A stretch of DNA of 64,000 nucleotides from Mesorhizobium amorphae CCNWGS0123 (GTDB lineage Bacteria; Pseudomonadota; Alphaproteobacteria; Rhizobiales; Rhizobiaceae). Where the stretch lies: assembly GCF_001686985.1 (NCBI RefSeq), contig NZ_CP015318.1:2726001-2790000 (forward strand). The letters are read 5' to 3'. The notes under the pieces were generated by a model that searched no databases, was not told where the DNA came from, and saw only the letters and a list, made by a program, of their open reading frames with translations. Shown here in pieces: positions 35,386 through 44,092 of this stretch (position 1 is the stretch's first letter; every line of letters starts with the position of its first letter). The position numbers were made by a program, and so were the translations under genes.

Positions 35386-36417
35386 TCAGCTGCGCGTCTT
35401 GACGACCTGTCTCAACAAGGCGAGCGCAGTCTCATGCTCGTCAGGCTTCTTGTCATCGGGCCGCAGCGAGAACTCGACCATGATCGGAAGATGGTCGGAG
35501 CCAGTGTCCTCCAGCCTCGACGCTGAATGAATGACGACGGCACCCTTGCTGAAGACCTGATCGATCGGCAGCCCGGCGTAGCGCCGCAGGAAGTCCGGCA
35601 GCCGGAGAAGGATCCAGCTCGGCCCGGCCGAGGGCATCACTGTCAGCCCGCCGAGTGCTGCGACGCGCCGCACGGCCGCGCTCCACGGCACGGCGTTGCA
35701 GTCGCCAGCCATGATCGCCGTCTCGCCGAGCGAGGAGAGTTGCTGTGACAACTCGCCGATCTGCCATGATTGTTCCCGCGGCCATGGCCAGCTGAGATGG
35801 ATGGCGGCGACATCGACGGCGCTGCCGCCGAAATCGACCTTCGCGATGGCCATCGCGCCGCGCCGCTCACAAATCGGCTCGGTGCCGGCGACGAACGGTC
35901 GTCTGGACAGCAGTGCGACGCCGAACACGCCGTTGGGATAGGGGCAGAGGATCCGATAGGGATAGGCGCTGGTGATGTAGCCAAGCTCGGTCGTCCACAT
36001 CTCCGACACCTCGTCGAGGGTAATCACGTCTGGGTTGATCCGCCCGATCAGCGACAGCACCTTCTTCGGCGTCGGATTGTCGTAGCGCAAATTCATCTGC
36101 AGCAGTCTGTAGATGGGCTGGTCGACCGGCTTGCCGACATAGGCGGCCTGCACCTGCCACAGGCGCGGCAAGGCGTTCGACGTCGTGGTAAAGGCCGCCA
36201 CCGCAAAGACGAGCGCCGCGGCCGCCTGCAGGCGAAACGAGGTGGCAAGCAGCGGCAAGGCAAACAATGCCATCAGCACGGCCAGATGGACGCGGAAGTG
36301 GGAGAATGAATCGAAAGCCGGATGCAGCGTGCCAAAAAACCCGGCCACCAGCGCGACCGAGAGACCCAGCATTGCCAGGAACGCCATCGAAGCCATCATG
36401 TTTCGCACGCGTGCCAT
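35386..36417 (-). CDS. Membrane-anchored endonuclease/exonuclease/phosphatase-fold hydrolase
   Basis: From ATG at 36417 it is 343 residues; a TTG at 36477 would add 20. Three hydrophobic segments (about residues 8-90) precede the EEP domain, recognised by LLQMNLRYDNPTPKKVLSLI, INPDVITLDEVSE, the GDCNAVPWSAA motif and the closing GSDHLPIMVEFSL. Such proteins hydrolyse phosphodiesters of nucleic acids or lipids; with the catalytic domain probably outside the cytoplasm, the substrate is unknown. It lies 102 bp downstream of amn in the same direction. Confidence 0.82.
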   Translation of the reverse strand: MARVRNMMASMAFLAMLGLSVALVAGFFGTLHPAFDSFSHFRVHLAVLMALFALPLLATSFRLQAAAALVFAVAAFTTTSNALPRLWQVQAAYVGKPVDQPIYRLLQMNLRYDNPTPKKVLSLIGRINPDVITLDEVSEMWTTELGYITSAYPYRILCPYPNGVFGVALLSRRPFVAGTEPICERRGAMAIAKVDFGGSAVDVAAIHLSWPWPREQSWQIGELSQQLSSLGETAIMAGDCNAVPWSAAVRRVAALGGLTVMPSAGPSWILLRLPDFLRRYAGLPIDQVFSKGAVVIHSASRLEDTGSDHLPIMVEFSLRPDDKKPDEHETALALLRQVVKTRS

Positions 36418-36519
36418 CAGACCAGGGTTTGCCTCGCCGAGGTGTCCAGCCTGTTTATCGGCCAAAATGCGGCCCAATCAAGATGACCGAATGCCTCGCC
36501 GGGAGCCTGCGGGCCGTGC

Positions 36520-38022
36520 CTACTGGAAGGCCGTCTCCGAAAAGCTTCGGAGCTTGCGCGAATGCAGCCTCTCCATCGGCATCCCGGCCAGTTTTTCCAT
36601 CGCCCTGATGCCGATGGTCAAGTGCTGCGCCACTTGCCGCTTGTAGAATTCGGTCGCCATGCCGGGCAGCTTCAGCTCGCCATGCAGCGGCTTGTCGGAG
36701 ACGCACAGCAGCGTGCCGTAGGGCACGCGGAAGCGGAAGCCGTTGGCGGCGATCGTAGCCGATTCCATATCGAGCGCGATCGCCCGCGACTGCGACAGCC
36801 GCTGCACCGGCCCGCGCTGGTCGCGCAGCTCCCAGTTGCGGTTGTCGATGGTGGCGACGGTGCCGGTGCGCATGATGCGCTTCAAATCGTAGCCGGAGAG
36901 CCCGGTGACTTCCGCCACCGCCTCCTGCAGCGCCACCTGGATCTCGGCCAGCGGCGGGATCGGCACCCAGACCGGCAGGTCGTCGTCCAGCACATGGTCT
37001 TCCCGGACATAGGCATGCGCCAGCACATAGTCGCCCAGCGCCTGCGTGTTGCGCAGTCCGGCGCAGTGGCCGAGCATCACCCAGGCATGCGGGCGGAGCA
37101 CCGCGATATGGTCGGTGATCGTCTTGGCGTTCGAAGGGCCGACGCCGATATTGACCATGGTGATGCCGCCATGGTTCGGCTTCTTCAAATGATAGGCCGG
37201 CATCTGCGGCAGTCGCTGCGGCGGCGTGCCTTCGCCGGGCATGCTTGCCCCGGGGCGGGTGACGACATTGCCTGGTTCGACGAACTCGGCATATCCGCCG
37301 CCGCCATTGGCCATCAACTCGCGCGCACGGCCGACGAACTCGTCGATGTAGAACTGATAATTGGTGAACAGCACGAAGTTCTGGAAATGCTGCGGCGTGG
37401 TCGCCGTATAATGCGACAGCCGGTGCAGCGAATAGTCGATGCGCTGTGCCGTGAACGGCGCCAGCGGCCGCGTCTCGCCGAACGCCACTTCGAAGGTGCC
37501 GTTGGCGATCTGGTCGTCGGTTCCGTCGAGGTCCGGCACGTCGAACAGGTCGCGGATCGGACGCTTGATGCGTTCGGCGGCAGTGCCGTCGACATGGGTG
37601 CCTTCAAGGAAGGCGAAATGCAGCGGGATCGGCGTGGTCGATTCGGAAACCGTGACCTGAACGCCGTGATTGCGCATGATCAGGCGAAGCTGTTCGATGA
37701 GATAGCTCTCGAAGAGCATCGGCTGGGTGATGGTGGTCGAGAAATGGCCTGGCGTCGGCATATGGCCATAGGCCTGCCGCGAGTCGATCTGCGTGAAGGA
37801 ACTCGTGGTGACGCCGATCTCCGGGTAGAAGGCCCGGTAGCGCTTGTTGTTGTCGCCGCCTGCGGCCAGCGCTGTGAAGGAATCGCGCAGGAATTTGGTG
37901 TTGCGGTCGTAAAGCGCCTGCAGGGCCGCGACCGCCTTCTTGGCATCGTCGAAGCTCCGCTTGCCGAAAGGCTCCGGCATGACGACCGATTCGATGGCTT
38001 GGGGGTAGATTCGCTTTTCCAT
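36520..38022 (-). CDS. amn: AMP nucleosidase
   Basis: A 500-residue protein of typical Amn length. The N-terminal AMP nucleosidase-specific domain includes YPEIGVTTSSFTQIDSRQAY, and the C-terminal phosphorylase-like domain includes GGITMVNIGVGPSNAKTI, VMLGHCAGLR and ALDMESATIAANGFRF. It cleaves AMP to adenine and ribose 5-phosphate, controlling adenylate levels. The start MEKRIYPQAIESVVMPEPFG is the usual one. It is the upstream gene of a likely two-gene unit with the EEP hydrolase. Confidence 0.95.
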   Translation of the reverse strand: MEKRIYPQAIESVVMPEPFGKRSFDDAKKAVAALQALYDRNTKFLRDSFTALAAGGDNNKRYRAFYPEIGVTTSSFTQIDSRQAYGHMPTPGHFSTTITQPMLFESYLIEQLRLIMRNHGVQVTVSESTTPIPLHFAFLEGTHVDGTAAERIKRPIRDLFDVPDLDGTDDQIANGTFEVAFGETRPLAPFTAQRIDYSLHRLSHYTATTPQHFQNFVLFTNYQFYIDEFVGRARELMANGGGGYAEFVEPGNVVTRPGASMPGEGTPPQRLPQMPAYHLKKPNHGGITMVNIGVGPSNAKTITDHIAVLRPHAWVMLGHCAGLRNTQALGDYVLAHAYVREDHVLDDDLPVWVPIPPLAEIQVALQEAVAEVTGLSGYDLKRIMRTGTVATIDNRNWELRDQRGPVQRLSQSRAIALDMESATIAANGFRFRVPYGTLLCVSDKPLHGELKLPGMATEFYKRQVAQHLTIGIRAMEKLAGMPMERLHSRKLRSFSETAFQ

Positions 38023-38112
38023 GGCTCAATATAGAGATTTGGAAGAGCCCTTGGGAGGGGTCGAAAGCCGCGAAGAAGACCAAAGCGTCGATTTCTTCTC
38101 CCACGGTTCAAA

Positions 38113-38252
38113 GGTGTGTTGAGATTCAGGTCAGGCCGAGCCGAAAGTGGTGGGTTCCGAGAACCGGCGCGGAGCGTACTTAAAGTACGTGAGCACCGGA
38201 AGCGCAGGAAGCCGCCATTTGCAGGCCGGCATCACCTGAATATCAGCAGACC
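38113..38252. repeat. 140-bp terminal-inverted-repeat element (RIME/MITE-like)
   Basis: The ends are 19-bp inverted repeats (38113-38131 and 38234-38252) with three mismatches and a shared ATTCAGGT / ACCTGAAT. Inside is a GTACTTAAAGTAC palindrome and further partly complementary arms, so the whole can fold into one long hairpin. The sequence matches a dispersed rhizobial intergenic repeat as I remember it. It encodes nothing and its right end touches the stop codon of the next gene. Copy number was not tested. Confidence 0.7.
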
Positions 38253-38447
38253 TTAGCCGCGCTGCAGGCTGACCAGTAACACAAAGCCGACGCCGTTCTT
38301 TTTCAATGCCGGGGCCTCGATCGTCGAACCGGCATCGGCGCGCAGCATCGGCACGGCCAGCACCGGGGCGGCGAGAAGCGTCAGGATGAGCGCTGTCCGC
38401 GGCAGGAGCCGAAGGATCTTCAGGGCGCTGGTGGCGATGCGGTTCAT
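38253..38447 (-). CDS. Small exported peptide, unknown function
   Basis: A 64-residue ORF with a clear N-terminal hydrophobic segment (LLPRTALILTLLAAPVLAVP), consistent with a signal peptide or membrane anchor, and a short mature part ending GVGFVLLVSLQRG. The stop codon directly abuts the terminal inverted repeat of the 140-bp element. Another small membrane-type ORF lies 40 bp upstream on the same strand. No family recognised. Confidence 0.4.
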   Translation of the reverse strand: MNRIATSALKILRLLPRTALILTLLAAPVLAVPMLRADAGSTIEAPALKKNGVGFVLLVSLQRG

Positions 38448-38487
38448 GGTCGTTTGCTTTTCTCTGGGTTTCTGGTGCTTTGTCGTT

Positions 38488-38640
38488 TCAGTGGCGAAGA
38501 TGGTTCGAACAGCCGAAGCTGCAGGAATTGGCTGCGTCCCAGGAGCGGGCCGGACGGCCTGCTTCGGCGACGAGGATGGCGAACAACATGCCGAACAGGC
38601 TCATCAGCAGGCAGACGATGGTGAGGCGGCGAGCGAGCAT
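38488..38640 (-). CDS. Small membrane/exported peptide with paired cysteines
   Basis: A 50-residue ORF: N-terminal hydrophobic span (IVCLLMSLFGMLFAILVAEA) and a short tail with two Cys (AANSCSFGCSNHLRH). AAGGACG lies about 12 bases upstream of the ATG. It precedes the 64-residue exported ORF on the same strand. The composition fits a tiny membrane or secreted peptide, but no homologue is recognised and coding status is uncertain. Confidence 0.33.
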   Translation of the reverse strand: MLARRLTIVCLLMSLFGMLFAILVAEAGRPARSWDAANSCSFGCSNHLRH

Positions 38641-38824
38641 TGGCGTGGTGTCGTCCTTCAATGCCGAGGAGAATGCCCAAATGCCTCTGAACCGGCTCTG
38701 ATGCCGGCGTTCATCTGCGGTTCAAATTGATTGACGGTGTTTTGGACCGTCGCGCAGGCGCGTGAGGTCGAGGCCGTGCGCCTGTCCGCTGGCGACAACA
38801 AGTCGGCGGCGCTACCGCGCCGCG

Positions 38825-38855
38825 CAAAAAGAAACGGGGCCGCGAAGGCCCCGTT
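38825..38855 (-). terminator. Rho-independent terminator of the DUF2147 gene
   Basis: A perfect 9-bp stem (AACGGGGCC / GGCCCCGTT, 5-base loop, 38833-38855) is followed on the minus strand by TTTCTTTTTG. It lies 27 bp beyond the DUF2147 stop codon. Confidence 0.85.
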
Positions 38856-38881
38856 CTCCCATTCCTTGGTGGCGAAGACGA

Positions 38882-39223
38882 TCAGAGCTTGTGCCAGGTC
38901 TGGCTCTTGCAGATCAGTCCGCCGAGCACGCAGCCGCTCATCTTGAGCGAGGTGCCCGAAAGCGTCGCCTTGCCGGAATAGGTCTTGTCGTTTGCTGGAT
39001 CGGTGATGCTGCCGGCATACTTGTTGTCGCCGGCAGGTTTGAGAGAGCCGATGGTCTTGCCGGCATATTTGCCGGTCTTCAGCGTGATGGAAAACGAACC
39101 GCCGCCGGCGATGGCTGCGGTATCGCCGGCCTGTGTCTTCCAATTGCCTTCGATCGGGTCGGCCCATGCCGCACCGGTCATGATCAAGGTGGCCGCCAGG
39201 GCCAGGCTCACTTTTCGAAACAT
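38882..39223 (-). CDS. DUF2147 family exported protein
   Basis: A 113-residue precursor with a signal peptide (LALAATLIMTGAAWA, cleavage near residue 21). The mature part shows the DUF2147 pattern: DPIEGNWKTQAG, then GKTIGSLKPAGDNKYAGSI, DPANDKTYSGKATL and a C-terminal GCVLGGLICKSQTW with two Cys. It is a small beta-barrel-like periplasmic protein of unknown role. It is transcribed alone and ends at a strong terminator. Confidence 0.85.
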   Translation of the reverse strand: MFRKVSLALAATLIMTGAAWADPIEGNWKTQAGDTAAIAGGGSFSITLKTGKYAGKTIGSLKPAGDNKYAGSITDPANDKTYSGKATLSGTSLKMSGCVLGGLICKSQTWHKL

Positions 39224-39659
39224 GTCTGTCCTCCCTATGGGTTTCGGTGGGGCTCCGTTCCGCCTTCCCGCCCCTTACGCAAACGTAAGCTAATCCAGCT
39301 CCTGGCAAAACAAAAGCGGTGCCGCCACGGAAGGTTGCGGGATTTATTAGCTACCGGTCGGCGAACAAATGAAGCGATCCAAGCAGGGCCTTTGGTTCTC
39401 GTGGTTAGCGGAGTCTTGATCCCCGATCTCGGAATTTTCGTCAAATTTTTCTCAAGCAGGCAGAATAGCTGGCTTTGTATCCTTAACGAATTTCCGTGTT
39501 TACCTCTTGTTTTAGCTTTGTTTTCCTCAAATTAAGCACGCCATTTAACGACGGATTCAAGGCTCGGCGGCATTCTCGAAAGCATCGAAAGAGCGGCCCC
39601 CCAAGGGACACCAAGGGACAGAAGGAGGCAGCTCTCGGGAGCCAGACAGGGGATTTGAA
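39224..39659. other. Intergenic region between DUF2147 and Sel1-like genes
   Basis: No convincing gene. The DNA between about 39400 and 39560 is AT-rich compared with its surroundings and contains TTAACGA-type sequences, so it probably holds the divergent promoters of the two flanking genes. No repeat was seen. Confidence 0.5.
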
Positions 39660-39926
39660 ATGGCACGTTTTGAAATGCTTGAAGCCGGCTTCGGCGCCAT
39701 GGGGGCAACTGCCCAGGCCGACATTCTTTTCGAACTGGGCATGATGTATGCGACCGGCCGCGATTGCGAGACCGATGTCGTCGCCGCCCACAAATGGTTC
39801 AACATCGCCGCCATCAAGGGTTCGGTCCGCGCCGCGGAATTGCGCTCGGAATTGTCGGCCGCAATGTCCAAGGTCGAGATCGCCAAGGCGCTGCGCGAAG
39901 CGCGCGAATGGATGACGATGCACTAA
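39660..39926 (+). CDS. Small Sel1-repeat-like protein
   Basis: An 88-residue cytoplasmic protein with one Sel1/TPR-like unit (DILFELGMMYATGRDCETD, then VVAAHKWFNIAAIKGSVRAA). The remaining C-terminal helix (SKVEIAKALREAREWMTMH) resembles the end of rhizobial Sel1-type proteins. GGAGGCAGC lies upstream of the ATG but rather distant. Probably a protein-binding module; partner unknown. Confidence 0.8.
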   Translation: MARFEMLEAGFGAMGATAQADILFELGMMYATGRDCETDVVAAHKWFNIAAIKGSVRAAELRSELSAAMSKVEIAKALREAREWMTMH

Positions 39927-40400
39927 GCACCGGGCTCCCGGTGCCCAAAGATCACGTGCAGCGAGATCACGGGGCAGGAACGCTTTTGGTCAAGGCCGCG
40001 AAAGACGGCCGGCCCACCAGGGACAAGGCCGCGAGAAGACGGCCATACGAACAAGACCAAGAACACGGCAGGCCAAATCCGGTCAAGCCGTGCGGCAGGC
40101 AGGGAAGTAAGCGGGGTTTCGGGGCGCGGGGGCGTTCGGGGAAGCTCCATTGGCAAAAGCCGCGACCGGCCGGGACAAGGCCGGCGCGGCTTTTGGCTGT
40201 TTCGGCCAGGCCAAGATCATGGTCATACAACAAGACCAGGCCGCGTCGATGACTGAAGTATGTTCGGCGGTGATACTGCGCAGGCCCAATCGAGTGCCGG
40301 CGATGCGCCAAGACATGCCGGGCGAAGGGTGAAATTGTCCCGCCTCTGTGGAAGAAGCGTGGCCGGAAGGGTCGCGCGTGAGTGGAGGAGCACTATCACC
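39927..40400. other. Intergenic region before the livK-type gene
   Basis: No gene is supported. The segment is unusually rich in short direct near-repeats of GACAAGGCCG and GACGGCC (about 40000-40090 and 40170-40180), contains the strong stem-loop at 40155-40194, and then the promoter and AGTGGAGGAG ribosome binding site of the binding-protein gene. Confidence 0.5.
40155..40194. terminator. Large perfect stem-loop, probable terminator
   Basis: Arms of AAAAGCCGCG and CGCGGCTTTT enclose a second perfect pair CCGGCC / GGCCGG, with one bulged A and a 7-base loop. T-runs occur on both sides, so it could stop transcription in either direction. It lies 228 bp after the Sel1-like gene. Confidence 0.7.
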
Positions 40401-41522
40401 ATGAAAAAAATGGGTATTTTGAGCGCGGCCGTATTAGGTCTGATGATGAGCGCACCGGTTGCGTTCGCCGACGATATCACCGTCTCTGTTGTCGGCCCGA
40501 TGACCGGCCAACTAGCCAACATCGGCGACCAGTTCAAGCAGGGCGCACAGGCAGCCGCCGACGCCATCAATGCCGCCGGCGGCGTCAACGGCAACAAGAT
40601 CAAACTCGACATCCAGGACGACCAATGCGATCCGAAGCAAGCTGTGTCGGTCGCCAACCGCATCGTCGCCGACGGCACCAAGTTCGTCGACGGCCATGCC
40701 TGCTCGGGTTCGAGCATTCCGGCCTCGGCCGTCTATGCCGAAGCCGGCACGCTGATGATGAGCCCGGCGTCTTCCAACCCGGAGCTGACCGATGCCGCGG
40801 CAAAGGCCGGCTGGCCGACGATCATGCGCCTCTATACGCGCGACGATGCGCAGGGCGCTTTCATCGGTCCGTGGATCGCCAAGAAATACGCCGGCAAGAA
40901 CGTCGTCATCCTGCATGACAAGAGCGCCTACGGCCAGGGCGTTGCCGACGCCGTCAAGGCGACGATGAATGCCGGTGGCCTCAACGAGGTGAATTACGAA
41001 GGCATCAATGCCGGCGAGAAGGACTATTCGGCTCTCGTCACCAAGCTGAAGGAACTGAAGGCAGACGTGGTCTATTTCGGCGGCTACCACCCCGAAGCCG
41101 GCCTCATCCTGCGCCAGGCTGCCGAGCAGAACGTCAAGTTCCAGCTGATCATGCCGGACTCGATCGCCTCGCCGGAATTCTGGCAGATCGCCGGTCCGGC
41201 CGGCGAAGGTACCATGTTCGTCTTCCCGTCGGACCCGCAGGCCAAGCCCGAAGCCAAGGACGCCATCGCCAAGATCAAGGCGGGCGGCTTCGTGCCGGAA
41301 GGCTTTACGCTGTTCTCCTATGCCGTGGTCCAGGCCTTCGCCGAAGGCATCAAGCGCGCCGGCAGCGATGACCCGGCCAAGGTCGCAGAGGCGCTGAAGA
41401 ACGGCCAGCCGATCAGCACAGTGGTCGGCGAAGTCACCTTCGACGAGAAGGGCGACCTGAAGAACGCCAGCTACGACATCAACCAGTGGCACGACGGCAA
41501 ATACGCGCCGATCCAGCCGTGA
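40401..41522 (+). CDS. Branched-chain amino acid ABC transporter substrate-binding protein (LivK/BraC type)
   Basis: A 373-residue precursor with a signal peptide (about 1-23, ending PVAFA-DD). The mature protein is a type I periplasmic binding protein of the leucine/isoleucine/valine family: VVGPMTGQLANIGDQFKQGA, DDQCDPKQAVSVANRIVADG and DKSAYGQGVADAVKATM are typical. No permease or ATPase genes adjoin it, so it is an orphan binding protein that must use a distant transporter. AGTGGAGGAG precedes the ATG, and a strong terminator follows. Confidence 0.9.
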   Translation: MKKMGILSAAVLGLMMSAPVAFADDITVSVVGPMTGQLANIGDQFKQGAQAAADAINAAGGVNGNKIKLDIQDDQCDPKQAVSVANRIVADGTKFVDGHACSGSSIPASAVYAEAGTLMMSPASSNPELTDAAAKAGWPTIMRLYTRDDAQGAFIGPWIAKKYAGKNVVILHDKSAYGQGVADAVKATMNAGGLNEVNYEGINAGEKDYSALVTKLKELKADVVYFGGYHPEAGLILRQAAEQNVKFQLIMPDSIASPEFWQIAGPAGEGTMFVFPSDPQAKPEAKDAIAKIKAGGFVPEGFTLFSYAVVQAFAEGIKRAGSDDPAKVAEALKNGQPISTVVGEVTFDEKGDLKNASYDINQWHDGKYAPIQP

Positions 41523-41543
41523 TCTTCTCTGCCTGACAGTCGG

Positions 41544-41576
41544 AAATGGCCGGGCTTGCCCGGCCATTTTCATTTT
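41544..41576 (+). terminator. Rho-independent terminator after the binding-protein gene
   Basis: A perfect 12-bp inverted repeat (AAATGGCCGGGC / GCCCGGCCATTT, 41544-41569) with only two unpaired centre bases is followed by TCATTTTC. It lies between convergent genes and may serve mccA in the other direction. Confidence 0.85.
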
Positions 41577-41583
41577 CGGGCAG

Positions 41584-43548
41584 CTATCCCTGGTCCTGCT
41601 CGGCAAAGCGCACCAGCACGGTGCCGTCGCTGACCTGCGCGCCCTCGACCGCGATCTCGGCGATCACGCCGTCATGCGGCGCGGCAATCGTGTGTTCCAT
41701 TTTCATCGCTTCCAGGATCAGCAGCGGCTGGCCCTTGGTGACGGCGTCGCCTTTGCCCACGCGCACCAGCTTGACCAGGCCCGGCATCGGTGCCCGCAGG
41801 GTGTCCGAAGCGGCGGCGGCTTCGTCCGCCTTGGCCAGTGGATCCGGCACCGCGAAATTGTAGCTGGTCGCGCCCTCGAACACGGTGATGTGGCCGGGCC
41901 AGCGGGCGAGGCGAGGGACGGCGCGAAGATCGTGCGAATTGACTGCTTCATAGGGAGCGTCCAGCGCCACCTCGAAGCGTCCGTCGGGCCGCACCGAAAC
42001 TCGCGCGAGGATATCCTCCTCGCCATGGCGCAGCCGCGTGCGCCGCGCCACCGTGTGGAAATGCGCATAGCCGGCAAGCGATGACCAGGGATCGTCGAAC
42101 GCAGCCTGCGCCCCGGCGCCGGAGGCTGCGAGCGCTGCCGCGGCGACGGTCTCGCCGCTCGGCGGCGGGACGACGGTCAGCGCCTCCTGATGCCGGCCGA
42201 TCAGACCGGTGTCGACATCGCCGGCCGAAAAATCTCTATCGGCTGCCAGCGCCGCCAGAAACGCGGTGTTTACGGTCGAGCCGGCGATCTCGGTCTGCGC
42301 CAGCGCGGAGCCGAGCGCAGCGAGTGCTGTTGGCCTGTCCTTGCCGTGGACGACCAGCTTGGCGATCATCGGGTCGTAGAAGGGCGAGATCGCATCGCCC
42401 GCCCGCACGCCGGTCTCGATGCGCATGGTAGCGCCTTCGGGTGCTGCGTCGGGAAATTTCAGATGATGCAGCGTGCCAGTCGCCGGCAGGAATCCCTTTG
42501 CCGCGTCCTCGGCATAGATGCGTGCCTCGATGGCGTGGCCGGAAAGCGTTATCTCGCTCTGTGTCTTCGGCAGCTTCTCGCCGGCCGCCACCCTGAGCTG
42601 CCACTCGACCAGGTCGGTGCCCGTGACCATTTCGGTGACGGGATGCTCGACCTGCAAGCGGGTGTTCATCTCCATGAACCAGAAGCGGTCCGCCTTCAGC
42701 CCTTGCGAGGCATCGACGATGAATTCGATCGTGCCGGCGCCGGAATAGCTGATCGCCTTGGCGGCCTTCACCGCCGCTTCCGTCATCGCCTTGCGCAATG
42801 CCGGCGTCATGCCGGGAGCGGGTGCTTCCTCGATCACCTTCTGGTGGCGGCGCTGCGCCGAGCAGTCGCGCTCGTAGAGATGCACGGCGTTGCCGAAATT
42901 GTCGCCGAACACCTGCACCTCGATGTGCCTGGGCTTGTCGACATATTTTTCCACCAGCACGCGGTCGTCGCCGAAGGCCGCCTTGGCCTCGCGCCGCGCG
43001 CCCGACAGCGCTTCGGAGAAATCGTCGGGATGCTCGACCCGCCGCATGCCCTTGCCGCCGCCGCCGGCGCGCGCCTTGATAAGCACGGGATAGCCGATCT
43101 CGCGCGCCTTGGAGGCGAGCAGCACGATCTCCTGCGCCTCGCCATGATAGCCCGGCACCACTGGCACGCCGGCCTTTTCCATCAGCCGCTTGGCCGCGTC
43201 CTTCAGCCCCATCGCGCGGATCGAGGCCGCCGACGGGCCGATGAAGGTGAGTCCCGCCGCGGTCACCTGATCGACAAAGTCGGGGTTCTCCGAGAGGAAG
43301 CCGTAGCCGGGGTGGATCGCCTGCGCGCCCGTCGCCAAGGCCGCGGCGACGATCTTGTCGCCGCGCAGATAGCTTTCGCCGACCGGCGAGGCGCCGATAT
43401 GCACGGCTTCGTCGGCCATCGCGACATGCATGGCTTTGGCGTCGGCGTCGGAATAGACGGCGACACAGCGCACACCCATCTTGCGCGCCGTGCGGATCAC
43501 CCGGCAGGCGATCTCACCGCGATTGGCGATCAGGATCTTGGCGAACAT
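41584..43548 (-). CDS. mccA: Methylcrotonyl-CoA carboxylase biotin-containing subunit
   Basis: A 654-residue protein. The biotin carboxylase domain (1-445) has the usual opening FAKILIANRGEIACRVIRTA, ATP-binding ARAGGGGKGMR and EMNTRLQVEHPVTE. A linker domain follows, and the C-terminal biotinyl domain carries EAMKMEH with the biotinylated Lys. Together with MccB it carboxylates 3-methylcrotonyl-CoA in leucine breakdown. The assignment to MCC rather than propionyl-CoA carboxylase rests on co-occurrence with ivd and mccB. Confidence 0.92.
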   Translation of the reverse strand: MFAKILIANRGEIACRVIRTARKMGVRCVAVYSDADAKAMHVAMADEAVHIGASPVGESYLRGDKIVAAALATGAQAIHPGYGFLSENPDFVDQVTAAGLTFIGPSAASIRAMGLKDAAKRLMEKAGVPVVPGYHGEAQEIVLLASKAREIGYPVLIKARAGGGGKGMRRVEHPDDFSEALSGARREAKAAFGDDRVLVEKYVDKPRHIEVQVFGDNFGNAVHLYERDCSAQRRHQKVIEEAPAPGMTPALRKAMTEAAVKAAKAISYSGAGTIEFIVDASQGLKADRFWFMEMNTRLQVEHPVTEMVTGTDLVEWQLRVAAGEKLPKTQSEITLSGHAIEARIYAEDAAKGFLPATGTLHHLKFPDAAPEGATMRIETGVRAGDAISPFYDPMIAKLVVHGKDRPTALAALGSALAQTEIAGSTVNTAFLAALAADRDFSAGDVDTGLIGRHQEALTVVPPPSGETVAAAALAASGAGAQAAFDDPWSSLAGYAHFHTVARRTRLRHGEEDILARVSVRPDGRFEVALDAPYEAVNSHDLRAVPRLARWPGHITVFEGATSYNFAVPDPLAKADEAAAASDTLRAPMPGLVKLVRVGKGDAVTKGQPLLILEAMKMEHTIAAPHDGVIAEIAVEGAQVSDGTVLVRFAEQDQG

Positions 43549-43597
43549 GGAGCCTCCCGGGTTTGCTTCGGGCGGCGCCAGTCTGGCAGGAACCAGC

Positions 43598-43978
43598 CTA
43601 CTTGGAAGCTGCGATCTCGCAAGCGCCGCCGGTTGTGACCTTGTAATGAGCGCGGGTGGCCTTGCAGGATTTCATCGCCAGATCCTCGGCCGCCTTCTGC
43701 GATTGCGCATTCAGGTGCGCGCCGCAGATGATGTAGATCGACGTCACCCGCATGTAGGGGGTGGTCGCATAGGCCGAGTGGCCGCTGGCCGCCACATAGG
43801 CATTGTATGCCTTGGTGCAATCGGATTTCGGGTTTCCCGACAAAGTCGGGTGGAAACGGATATCGCCCTTGTTCCCAGCCAGCGATGCCGCCGACCCGAT
43901 GCCGGGTATCGCAAATATAAGCAATCCTGCAAGTATCGAGACAGTCGTCCTGCGAAAGTGTTTCAGTTCCATTTTCAT
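43598..43978 (-). CDS. Small exported protein, unknown function
   Basis: A 126-residue precursor with a signal peptide (VSILAGLLIFAIPGIGSA). The mature part has four Cys (KSDCTKAYNAYVAASGHSAY, YIICGAHLN, MKSCKATRAHY and GACEIAAS), likely two disulfides. It lies between the macro-domain gene and mccA on the same strand, an odd place for a periplasmic protein. No known family is recognised. Confidence 0.65.
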   Translation of the reverse strand: MKMELKHFRRTTVSILAGLLIFAIPGIGSAASLAGNKGDIRFHPTLSGNPKSDCTKAYNAYVAASGHSAYATTPYMRVTSIYIICGAHLNAQSQKAAEDLAMKSCKATRAHYKVTTGGACEIAASK

Positions 43979-44092
43979 CCCATGCCCATTGGAAAGTGCA
44001 GGATGAGCAATAGCGCCTAATTTCCGGCGCCGCCAGTTCTGGAACGAAAAATCGCACTTCGAGCTGTGGATCGATCGCTTCGGCCATGCAGT

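Noticed and set aside
39923..40156. 77-codon minus-strand ORF in the repeat-dense gap
   Set aside because: No ribosome site, atypical composition, and it runs into the large stem-loop.
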